Virus record (IMG/VR): IMGVR_UViG_3300049215_000066
Location: 1-40,699 of that record
Source of the DNA: a virus
Length of the DNA stretch: 40,699 nucleotides
Reading direction: 5' to 3' (one strand)
The position numbers and the translations under genes were made by a program. Numbering within the stretch: position 1 is the first letter of the stretch; every line of letters begins with the position of its first letter. This document shows, one piece after another, positions 29,910 through 37,312 of this stretch. A model generated the notes under the pieces. It was not told the origin of the DNA. It worked only from the letters and a program-made list of their open reading frames with translations, and did no database searches.

Positions 29910-30430
29910 CCGCGACCTGTCCGACATGGCCAAGCTCGATCCTGCCGGCGCCGTCGCTGTCGGACAACCTAGCGCAGCAATATCCAAATCTCATCACGCG
30001 CACGGATTTCGACCAGGGACCCTCGCGACAGCGCAGCAACTATCAGGGCGGTCCCACCACGCAGTGGATCGTCTGGCCGATGAATGCGGTGCAGCTGCGC
30101 ATCTTTCATGGCTTCTGGCGCAACGAGATCAGCAATGGCGCCGACTGGTTCTATCTGCCGATCTTCGCGGACAATAGCTACCAGACATTTCTGGTGCGCT
30201 TCGTCGACGTGGCGCGGCCGATCAGCTCAACGTCGGGCGGGCAGATCACGCGCAACGCCGGCGAATGGATGTATGCGGCCGTCGTGGAGACGATGGACGA
30301 AACCGCTCCGGATGAAACAGAGACTGCATCGCTGATGCTGACTTACATCGGCGCGTGCCAGGCCGCGGTGCTCGACCAGGTCGTGGCGCAGATGCGCTCG
30401 GCCGTGCAAACGCTGGGGAGCAATCTGTGA
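29906..30430 (+). CDS. Minor tail protein, 174 aa
   Basis: ATG at 29906 within ATGA. Beta-rich with WPMNAVQLRIFHGFWRNEIS and ADWFYLPIFADNSYQTFLVR. It lies between tape measure and DUF1833, where lambda has M and where Rhizobiales/Rhodobacter-type siphoviruses and GTAs have small baseplate components. The exact family is not recognised. Its stop shares a base with the mini-ORF at 30430. Confidence 0.7.
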   Translation: MTATCPTWPSSILPAPSLSDNLAQQYPNLITRTDFDQGPSRQRSNYQGGPTTQWIVWPMNAVQLRIFHGFWRNEISNGADWFYLPIFADNSYQTFLVRFVDVARPISSTSGGQITRNAGEWMYAAVVETMDETAPDETETASLMLTYIGACQAAVLDQVVAQMRSAVQTLGSNL

Positions 30431-30468
30431 TGCGCTCAAGCAGCGAAGCGGTAGCGCAGCAAAGATGA
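30430..30468 (+). repeat. Family-2 hairpin/mini-ORF element, copy 2
   Basis: GCGCT (30432-30436) pairs with AGCGC (30453-30457) and the loop holds GCGA. The ORF MRSSSEAVAQQR starts on the last base of the previous stop and its TGA overlaps the DUF1833 ATG (30465-30468). Confidence 0.6.
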
Positions 30469-31010
30469 GCGCGGCGGGTTACACCTACACCGACGATGCG
30501 CGCGAATATATGTTTTCGCCGGCCGGCGCGGATGTGATCTTCGACACGATCGAACTGCGCCATCCCGCTTTCGTCGATGAACACGGCAACCCGATCGCGG
30601 TGCGCTTCGTCAACAATTTCTCCAACATCGAAGCGACGCTCGAAGAGAACGCGCCGCTCAATGGCGGCCAGACTGTTCTCTTCACCGCTGCACCGTTCGA
30701 GCTGGTGAAGGCCGACTCGCCGGAAAGCGGCCTGCCGCAAGCGCAGATCGCGGTCTCGAATGTGATGAGCGAAGTCTCGCCATATCTGGCACTCGCCGTT
30801 TCGAGCGTGGCTCCCGTGCAATTGTCGCTGCGCCAGTTCCTTGCCGACGATCTCACCGAGCCGTGTTTCGTGATGCACGGGCTCACCTTCGACAACGCCC
30901 AGGCAAACATTCGCCGGGTGAGCGCCACGGTCGGCTTTCAGGACCTGCTCAACATGCCGGCGCCGCGCGAGCTCTACACCCTGGAGAATTCCCCTGGTCT
31001 ACGGCGCTAA
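30465..31010 (+). CDS. DUF1833 minor tail protein
   Basis: 181 residues. The DUF1833 pattern is visible: DTIELRHPAFVDEHGNPIAV, then VRFVNNFSNIEATLEENAP and a C-terminal FQDLLNMPAPRELYTL. These proteins occupy the lambda L position before the NlpC/P60 gene and are part of the tail tip. Start fixed by the ATGA overlap. Confidence 0.85.
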   Translation: MSAAGYTYTDDAREYMFSPAGADVIFDTIELRHPAFVDEHGNPIAVRFVNNFSNIEATLEENAPLNGGQTVLFTAAPFELVKADSPESGLPQAQIAVSNVMSEVSPYLALAVSSVAPVQLSLRQFLADDLTEPCFVMHGLTFDNAQANIRRVSATVGFQDLLNMPAPRELYTLENSPGLRR

Positions 31011-31064
31011 TAGTTGCTCTTCGCCTGACGGCTCATCGTGCGCTGACACGCTCTCATCGCGCGA
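31011..31064 (-). repeat. Family-1 element in inverted orientation, with a degenerate neighbour
   Basis: Read on the reverse strand, 31037 to 31015 gives GATGAGC-CGTCAG-GCGAAGAGC, the family-1 frame with a GCC/GGC stem and GTCA loop, and even a mini-ORF MSRQAKSNY. Next to it, 31060-31037 on the same strand contains a weaker GATGAG...GCGCAC copy. This is the only gap of this size between tail genes. Inverted occurrence suggests a mobile REP-like nature. Confidence 0.5.
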
Positions 31065-31068
31065 TGAA

Positions 31069-31509
31069 ATGAAAGCCGTCTGGTTCGTGCGGGACGTGAT
31101 CGGCTTGCCGTGGAGCGACAACGGCCATGGACCGGACTCTTACAGCTGCTGGGGCCTGACACGCGAGTGCCAGCGCGCGGTCTTCGGCCGCGATCTGCCA
31201 ATCATCAATCATCCGGCGACGCTGCGTTCGCTGATCGAGACCATCGAACATCACGAGATACGCGACGCGTGGCCGGAGGTTAAAAAACCGGTACACGGCG
31301 ACCTCGTAACAATGACGCACGCGCGCCACCCGCACCACATCGGAGTTTATCTGGGGCTCGATGGCGGCCGTGTCCTTCATTCGACCGAGCAAACGGGCGT
31401 GATGTGCTGTTCGCTCACGCAGCTCAAGCTCGAAGGCTTCGTGCGCCTGCGCTTTCATCGATACAGGGCGCCCCTGCGCTCAAGCAGCGAAGCGGTAGCG
31501 CAACAATGA
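31069..31509 (+). CDS. NlpC/P60 family tail-tip peptidase (lambda K-like)
   Basis: 146 residues. The catalytic Cys27 is in DSYSCWGLTRECQ and His90 in HPHHIGVYLGLDGG, with His104 a likely third residue. Such proteins sit in the tail tip and are thought to cut peptidoglycan or cross-links during DNA entry. The last 11 residues (LRSSSEAVAQQ) are encoded by a family-2 hairpin element, so the element has become the C-terminus. ATG 31069 is chosen over ATG 31064, whose frame stops after two codons. ATGA overlap with the next gene. Confidence 0.9.
   Translation: MKAVWFVRDVIGLPWSDNGHGPDSYSCWGLTRECQRAVFGRDLPIINHPATLRSLIETIEHHEIRDAWPEVKKPVHGDLVTMTHARHPHHIGVYLGLDGGRVLHSTEQTGVMCCSLTQLKLEGFVRLRFHRYRAPLRSSSEAVAQQ
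31476..31501 (+). repeat. Family-2 hairpin element, copy 3, fused into the NlpC/P60 gene end
   Basis: Identical in its 26 bases to copy 2: GCGCT (31476-31480) pairs with AGCGC (31497-31501) around a GCGA loop. Unlike the other copies it is not preceded by a stop and is read in the same frame (RSSSEAVAQQ) as the end of the peptidase. Confidence 0.65.
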
Positions 31510-34364
31510 CAGTCCGCATCGCTCACATTCGCAATCCGCTCGCGCCGCAGCTGGAGATGCGGACGATCGACGTCGAGCCCGGCGTCGTGCTGACGTGCGC
31601 GCTTGCCGATGCGGAATGGAAGCTGCCGCCATCGACGTTTCTGCTGCGGCGCGACGTTGTCGATCGCGAGATCGATTGGGAGCATGTCGAATATCCGGAG
31701 ATATTCGTTCGGCGCTCCGATTGGGACCTTGCAACGCTGGAAGACGGCGATTGCGCGGTCCTGATAACTCTGCCGCAGGGCGGAGGCGGAGGCGGCGGCT
31801 CGCAGGTTCTCAAGATCGTAGCGACCATCGCCCTCATCATCGCGGCGGCCGTATTCGCCGGGCCGCTCGGCGCGAGCCTGGCAGACGGTAGCCTGGGCAC
31901 GGCGATCGGGCTAAGCGCGGCTGCCGGGAGCGCCATTGTCGCATCGTCCATCATCGTGGGCGGCCAGCTGATCCTTTCGGCAATCCTGCCGCAGCCGAAA
32001 CCCGCGCAGCAGAAAGCCGCGTCGCCCACCTATACGTTCGGGCTTCAATCGAACCAGGCGCGCATCGGGTCGGCCGTGCCGGAATGGTTCGGCCTCTACA
32101 ACCAGGTCCCCGACCTGCGGGCGCAGCCCTGGATCAATTACGAGAACAACGAGGAGGACCTTTACGAGCTTTTCTGCCTGGGTAAAGGCAGCTATCAAAT
32201 CCAGCAGATACGCATCGGCACGAACGCGATCGCCACGCTCAACGACGAAGGCGTTCTCGTGCCGACGGGCACCTATCCCGAGATCGAGTGGCAGATCGCG
32301 GGGCCAAATGAGACCCTTAGCCTCTTCCCCGACAACATAGTTACTTCGACCGACGTCAGCGGGATCGAACTCCTTGGCACGAACGAAGACGATTACGGAC
32401 CGACAGACTGGTTCGTCGTGTGCCCGCCCGGCACTGAGACGCACGCCATCGCCTTCGACATGACGCTGCCCGGCGGCCTTTATCACTCCACCGACAGCGG
32501 CAACATCAATCGCGCCGAAGTCGATTTCGAAGCCTGGGCGCAGCCGATCGACGATTACGGCAATCCGACCGGCGACGCGATTATCATTCTCGACACCCAT
32601 CTCGTGCTTGCCACCAACACGCCGCAACGGCTCACCTATCACTGCGTCGTGGACTCCGCGCGCTATCAGGTGCGGATGGAGCGCACAAATCCCAAGGGCA
32701 CCACGACCTCCATTTCCGACACGATCGAATGGCTGTCGCTGCGCGCAATCCTGCCGAGCGATCTGAATTACGGCGACTGCACCATGATCGCGATCGCCGC
32801 GACGGCTACGGCCAGCCTCAACGGCTCTTCGAGCGACCAGTTCAACACCATCGCCATGCGCGAACTGATCACGCCGGTGCTGATCGATGGCGCCTGGCAT
32901 TGGAGTGAGTCGCCGCAGCCAACGCGCTCGATCGGCGCCGCGGCCTATTACCTGCTTACATCGAGCAACAATGCCGACATCGATCCGTCCATGATCGATG
33001 GCGACTGGCTGCTTGCTTACGAGCCCGTGTGGCAGGGACGCGGAGACACATTCGACGGCGGTTTCGACACCCAGGGCAGCTTCTGGGACAATCTCAATCA
33101 GTGCCTGAATGTCGGCCGGACGCAGGCGCTTCCCGGACCGCTGATTTCCTTCGTGCGCGACGAACCGAAGACGCTCTATCGCTGCGCGTTCTCGTCGCTT
33201 CAGACGGCGACGGACAGCTTCACCATCAACTATGTGTTTTTCGACGAGAACAACGCCGACGCTGCGAATGTCACTTACATGGACGAAGTCAACTGGCAGT
33301 CGAACACGGTGTTCTGCAAGCTGCCCGGCTCGACCTTGAACGAAAGCACGGCGCCGCAGGTGAACGCCTTCGGCATGGTGAGCCGCGACCAGGTGTACCG
33401 GACGTGGATGTATAACTTGGCGGCAAGTTGCTACCGGCGCCAGTTTCCGCAATTCGACACCGAGCTCGACGGCCGCGTGTGCCAGCGCGGCGATCTGGTG
33501 AAGATCAGCCACATCATGCCGCAATGGGGCGCAGCGGCTTTGGTCATGGCGCTCGAAGAAGACGACGAAGACGGCGATCTGATCACACTCTCGGAGCCGT
33601 GGACGCTCGACAGATCAACGCCCGTTGTTACCCTGTCGACGCCTGACGGTTACGTCGCCGGGCCTGCAACTGTCACCATCGTCGACGATGGCGCGACCAC
33701 GCATCGCGCGCAGCTGCGCTTCACAGCTTCCTGCACATCCGACCAGGGAAACTTCGCCGGCATGGAGCCGCGCGATTGGGGCATCTGGGGCGACACGGTG
33801 CGCGGGCTGCAGCGCGAGCGGCCGAAATGCCTGATGGGAACAAACACAACTTCGAGCGTCGACGCGCTCGTTGTTTCGATGACGCCGCAATCGGGGTTGA
33901 ACGCGACGGTTGCGTGCGTCGTCGATAATCCGGCGGTGTACACGGCCGACCAGGGCACGGTTCCCGAGCGCGCGGAAGAGCCGCCCGACGATCCGGCCGA
34001 GGATCTCCAGATCGTGGCGCTCAACATCCGCGAAGTGCCGGCGTTCGATGGTCTGACTGCGATGTGCTCGGTGACCATCGCCGGCGCGGCCGACCAGACG
34101 GGCTTTTCCTACCGCACGCGCTACCTGAATGGTGGCACCTGGTCGGGAATAACAAACGTCACGGGCCGCGTGTTCTCATTCCTGTCCGGCCGTGGAACGA
34201 TCCAGCTCCAGGTGCGCGCGCTCGGCACATCGTCGATCGGCGACTGGTTCGAAACCGACATCGAGGCCGAAGGCTATATCGAAGTGGTGAACGCGACCTT
34301 CGATTTCAGCCAGCGCGCCAACTCCGGAAATCTGGCGCTCATGCAAGCGGCGTGGATGAACTGA
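31506..34364 (+). CDS. Host-specificity protein, TipJ/lambda J-like, 952 aa
   Basis: ATG at 31506 overlapping the previous stop. An N-terminal beta-grasp-like part (residues 1-95; CALADAEWKLPPSTFLLRRD) ends in a Gly-run, then a membrane-like segment (IVATIALIIAAAVFAGPLG, about 102-150) as in lambda I/J fusions. Then comes the J-type baseplate hub (FGLQSNQARIGSAVPEWFGL; YELFCLGKGSYQIQQIRIG). The C-terminus has fibronectin-like beta domains (SYRTRYLNGGTWSGITNVTG). It forms the tail tip and contacts the receptor. An I-like N-terminal region appears to be fused, since no separate I gene exists. Confidence 0.9.
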   Translation: MTVRIAHIRNPLAPQLEMRTIDVEPGVVLTCALADAEWKLPPSTFLLRRDVVDREIDWEHVEYPEIFVRRSDWDLATLEDGDCAVLITLPQGGGGGGGSQVLKIVATIALIIAAAVFAGPLGASLADGSLGTAIGLSAAAGSAIVASSIIVGGQLILSAILPQPKPAQQKAASPTYTFGLQSNQARIGSAVPEWFGLYNQVPDLRAQPWINYENNEEDLYELFCLGKGSYQIQQIRIGTNAIATLNDEGVLVPTGTYPEIEWQIAGPNETLSLFPDNIVTSTDVSGIELLGTNEDDYGPTDWFVVCPPGTETHAIAFDMTLPGGLYHSTDSGNINRAEVDFEAWAQPIDDYGNPTGDAIIILDTHLVLATNTPQRLTYHCVVDSARYQVRMERTNPKGTTTSISDTIEWLSLRAILPSDLNYGDCTMIAIAATATASLNGSSSDQFNTIAMRELITPVLIDGAWHWSESPQPTRSIGAAAYYLLTSSNNADIDPSMIDGDWLLAYEPVWQGRGDTFDGGFDTQGSFWDNLNQCLNVGRTQALPGPLISFVRDEPKTLYRCAFSSLQTATDSFTINYVFFDENNADAANVTYMDEVNWQSNTVFCKLPGSTLNESTAPQVNAFGMVSRDQVYRTWMYNLAASCYRRQFPQFDTELDGRVCQRGDLVKISHIMPQWGAAALVMALEEDDEDGDLITLSEPWTLDRSTPVVTLSTPDGYVAGPATVTIVDDGATTHRAQLRFTASCTSDQGNFAGMEPRDWGIWGDTVRGLQRERPKCLMGTNTTSSVDALVVSMTPQSGLNATVACVVDNPAVYTADQGTVPERAEEPPDDPAEDLQIVALNIREVPAFDGLTAMCSVTIAGAADQTGFSYRTRYLNGGTWSGITNVTGRVFSFLSGRGTIQLQVRALGTSSIGDWFETDIEAEGYIEVVNATFDFSQRANSGNLALMQAAWMN

Positions 34365-34365
34365 C

Positions 34366-34401
34366 ATGTCCTCAGGCAGCGAAGCGATAGGACGCAAGTA
34401 A
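34366..34401 (+). repeat. Family-2 hairpin/mini-ORF element, copy 4 (diverged)
   Basis: GTCCT (34368-34372) pairs with AGGAC (34389-34393); two base pairs of the stem differ from copies 2 and 3 on both sides, so pairing is kept. The loop GCAGCGAAGC is unchanged. The ORF MSSGSEAIGRK ends at 34401, one base before the next ATG at 34403. Confidence 0.6.
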
Positions 34402-34402
34402 C

Positions 34403-34792
34403 ATGGCCGATTGCACGCCCATAACGCAGATCGTGGTCGATGGAGACGGAACAACCAGCAATTTCCCGATCCCGCCGCCTTCGCTCACGCCGATTGACGT
34501 CAACGCGTCGAGCGTCTTCCCGCTTACGCTGCAGGCGGCAACGGCAGGCACGCTCACGCGCGTGTACCGCATCTATTTGACCGTCAGCGGGCCATGCACG
34601 CTTGTTTTCGACGATGGCGGAACGGCGCTTCCTGGAAAGATCGAGATGCAGGGCGCGGGAAACGTCACGCTCGATCAGGGATTGTTTCCCTGGTGGCAGG
34701 GCAGCGTAGACACGGATTTCAAGCTCAATTTGATCGCGCCAGGCTCCGTCACTGTAGAGGGCGCCGTCTGGATCAATCTCAATCCGACGTGA
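34403..34792 (+). CDS. Tail-tip-region protein of unknown function, 129 aa
   Basis: ATG at 34403 right after the hairpin element. Predicted all-beta (TAGTLTRVYRIYLTVSGPCT, then LFPWWQGSVDTDFKLNLIAP). It follows the J-like gene, the usual place for small tail fibre or receptor-binding accessory proteins. No signal peptide. No family recognised. Confidence 0.65.
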   Translation: MADCTPITQIVVDGDGTTSNFPIPPPSLTPIDVNASSVFPLTLQAATAGTLTRVYRIYLTVSGPCTLVFDDGGTALPGKIEMQGAGNVTLDQGLFPWWQGSVDTDFKLNLIAPGSVTVEGAVWINLNPT

Positions 34793-34799
34793 GGGACCC

Positions 34800-36545
34800 A
34801 TGAGAGCGTTCGCAAAAGCCTCTTTGATAGCAGCGGGAATTGTGCTCGCCATCGACATTGTCGTCCATGCGAGCAGCACGGGCTACAGCGTCGCGGGCAT
34901 TCTCGGCCTTGAGAACATCATGGGTTCGCAGATCAATCCCGCGACCTCCGATCACCAGGCGACGGAAGATAGCTATCTCTCGACGATTGCGACGAATACG
35001 ACGGGCGGCCTGTCAGGCAATGTCGGCATCAAGAACACAGGCGGCTCGCAGATCGACCCGGCCACTTCGGGAAACCAGTCGACCGCCAACAGCTATCTAT
35101 CGACGATTGCGACCAACACGACGGGCGGTCTTTCGGGCGCGGTCAACATCAAGAATACGGGCGGATCGAACATCGATCCCGCGACATCGGGAAACCAGAC
35201 GACAGAGCTTTCCGATCTCGCGACGATCGCGACGAACCAGGCCGACGTCCATGCGAGCGGTTCGGCCGCTCTCGGCACGCTGAACGCGACCTACGGCGTC
35301 ACGCTCGATCATGCCGGCACAACCAGCATCAGTGTCAGCGCCACAACCTGGAACGGCGCCATTCTCACCATCGAGTCCGAGGGCGCGGACGGTTCGACCT
35401 GGAACACGAAGACCTGCGGGAATTCGACCTCGAACTATTCGACCATCACCGCAAATGGCAATTACATCTGCAAAACGGCCGGCGATCGCGCGCTGCGACT
35501 GCGCGTCTCGACGGGCGGTTCGCCTGGCGCCACATCGGCCAGCATCGCCTATGACGCCACGCCGGTCGTCGCCTATATCGAGCTGTCGAAGCCGCAGAAT
35601 TTCCTGATGTCAGACGGCGCCGACATCGTCGAAGGCGCCACGACGGACGGCGTTTGCTCCAACAGCGCCGCGCCCTGCACCAATCACGCGCTGCTTGCGG
35701 AGATCGAGCAGGATTTTCACAGTTCCGCTGCGCAGGCCGTCAAAGGCGATGTCGCGGACTACGGCTCGCCGGGCCCTGCTTCGGTGCAGGTCTCGTGTGT
35801 GTACGGGCCAACCACGGGCACATCCGGTCAGAAAATCCCGCTCAATTGCGCTGACAATGCCGGCGATCTCGGCGTCTCCGTCCAGAACACGCCGGCCGTG
35901 ACGTGCTCGGCCTGCGCAAAAGACACGACCGCCACAAACGAGCAGGGCACGGAAGGCGGCGGCTCAGCGCCGTCGAAGTTCAAACTTGTCGGCGGCGCTT
36001 ATCATTCTTCTCCGATTACGCTCACAAACGGCCAAGCGGCCGAGTTTCAGTTCGACAGCCGCGGCGACGTGAACATAGATTGCGGCGGATCGACCTGCGG
36101 CAAGGACAGTTCCCTCACCAGCATACTGACGGCGCTCGGCTCGTCCGTGATGCAGAACACCGGCGGCACGGTCCAGACCGTGCCCGGTACTTCGGGCGGC
36201 CTGTCGGTCAAGAGCTACATCGTCGCCAATAACACCACGTCGGTGGCGATCGACGCGAGCGCGGGACAGGTCTACGCCGTGACGGGCTACGCGATCCACG
36301 CCTCGCAGCCGATCTGGCTCAAGCTTTATGACGCCGCCGCCCCATCCGTGACATGCGGCTCCGGCACGCCGAAAGAACGGCATCTGATCTCGACGGCATC
36401 GACGGGCGCGGGCCTCGTTCTTCCGATCGGATCGGGCGTCCCCTACGCAACCGCCATAACCGGCTGCGCGGTACAGGGCATAGCCGACAATGATGCGACC
36501 GCGCCCGCTGCCTCCAGCTACGTCGTGAACGTGTATTACAAATGA
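34800..36545 (+). CDS. Putative exported receptor-binding/tail protein with 40-residue repeats, 581 aa
   Basis: ATG at 34800 after GTGAGGGACCC. The N-terminus (FAKASLIAAGIVLAIDIVVH) is a signal peptide or membrane anchor. Residues 42-148 are two and a half repeats of 40 residues built on GSQIDPATSGNQ...YLSTIATNTTGGLSG. The rest is beta-rich and Cys-rich with paired Cys (DCGGSTCGKD, TCSACAKD), suggesting disulphides formed outside the cytoplasm. Repeated DPATxxNQ plus TIATN segments are seen in phage fibre-like proteins. The target is unknown. The stop overlaps the next ATG. Confidence 0.7.
   Translation: MRAFAKASLIAAGIVLAIDIVVHASSTGYSVAGILGLENIMGSQINPATSDHQATEDSYLSTIATNTTGGLSGNVGIKNTGGSQIDPATSGNQSTANSYLSTIATNTTGGLSGAVNIKNTGGSNIDPATSGNQTTELSDLATIATNQADVHASGSAALGTLNATYGVTLDHAGTTSISVSATTWNGAILTIESEGADGSTWNTKTCGNSTSNYSTITANGNYICKTAGDRALRLRVSTGGSPGATSASIAYDATPVVAYIELSKPQNFLMSDGADIVEGATTDGVCSNSAAPCTNHALLAEIEQDFHSSAAQAVKGDVADYGSPGPASVQVSCVYGPTTGTSGQKIPLNCADNAGDLGVSVQNTPAVTCSACAKDTTATNEQGTEGGGSAPSKFKLVGGAYHSSPITLTNGQAAEFQFDSRGDVNIDCGGSTCGKDSSLTSILTALGSSVMQNTGGTVQTVPGTSGGLSVKSYIVANNTTSVAIDASAGQVYAVTGYAIHASQPIWLKLYDAAAPSVTCGSGTPKERHLISTASTGAGLVLPIGSGVPYATAITGCAVQGIADNDATAPAASSYVVNVYYK
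34923..35246 (+). repeat. Tandem 120-base coding repeats (2.7 units)
   Basis: Units 34923-35042, 35043-35162 and a partial 35163-35246 encode similar 40-residue blocks beginning GSQINPATS, GSQIDPATS and GSNIDPATS. They may vary in number between related phages and so change fibre length. Confidence 0.8.
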
Positions 36546-37312
36546 TCCGCGCGCTCGTAGCCCTGTTCCTGATATTCTTCGCGACGCCGTGCTTCGCGAC
36601 GATCGGCGCGCCTGCCAATCTCGGAAGCAACAATGCCGCTGCCGGCAGCGTAAATCTCGCCATCACGACAGGCGCGAATTGTGCGGCGAATGCGCTCATC
36701 CTTCTCGATCCCGCGCAGAACTCATCCACCGGCACGATCAGCAGCGCGAGCGACAGCGCCGGCGACAGCTTCAGCACCACCACGGCCATCAGCAATACCG
36801 GCAACAACAAGTTCCGACTGCTCTACAAACAGGGCGCGCTTGCGCTTTCGAGCGGCGGAACGGTCACGATCGTCTATTCGACAAGCACGGTCACACAGGC
36901 ATCCGATGCGGCCTGCGTAACCGGGACGAAGACATCAACCTCGCTGGACGTCCAGGGCGCCGGCGTAGCCGCGACAGGAACTAATCCCAGTCTATCGACC
37001 GGAACGCTGGCGCAAGCCTACGAGCTGCTGATCGGCGTCATCACCATCACAGCGGGCACCTCCGACACTTACACCGAGGACACGGCGCATGGCTGGACCG
37101 CGATGACGCCCGTTTCGCAAGGAAGCGGCAGCACCGGCCTTGAGGTGCGCTGGGCCTATAACATCGTCACGACCACCTCGTCCGTCACCTGGGCGCCGAC
37201 TCTCGGCACATCGCGGGCCTATTCGGCGAATGTCTATTCCTTCGAAGGCATCGGCTCACCGCCGGGAAGCTGCAATGGCGGTCTACTGTTGAGAGGAGCA
37301 GGCGGATGTTGA
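36542..37312 (+). CDS. Exported protein of unknown function, 256 aa
   Basis: ATG at 36542 overlapping the previous stop. A classic Sec signal peptide (IRALVALFLIFFATPCFA, cleavage likely after residue 19) is followed by a low-charge, Ser/Thr/Ala/Gly-rich beta protein (GDSFSTTTAISNTGNNKFRL; VITITAGTSDTYTEDTAHGW). It resembles secreted concanavalin-like or Ig-like folds in composition, but no family is recognised. The gene ends in a 7-base overlap with the next one. Confidence 0.65.
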   Translation: MIRALVALFLIFFATPCFATIGAPANLGSNNAAAGSVNLAITTGANCAANALILLDPAQNSSTGTISSASDSAGDSFSTTTAISNTGNNKFRLLYKQGALALSSGGTVTIVYSTSTVTQASDAACVTGTKTSTSLDVQGAGVAATGTNPSLSTGTLAQAYELLIGVITITAGTSDTYTEDTAHGWTAMTPVSQGSGSTGLEVRWAYNIVTTTSSVTWAPTLGTSRAYSANVYSFEGIGSPPGSCNGGLLLRGAGGC

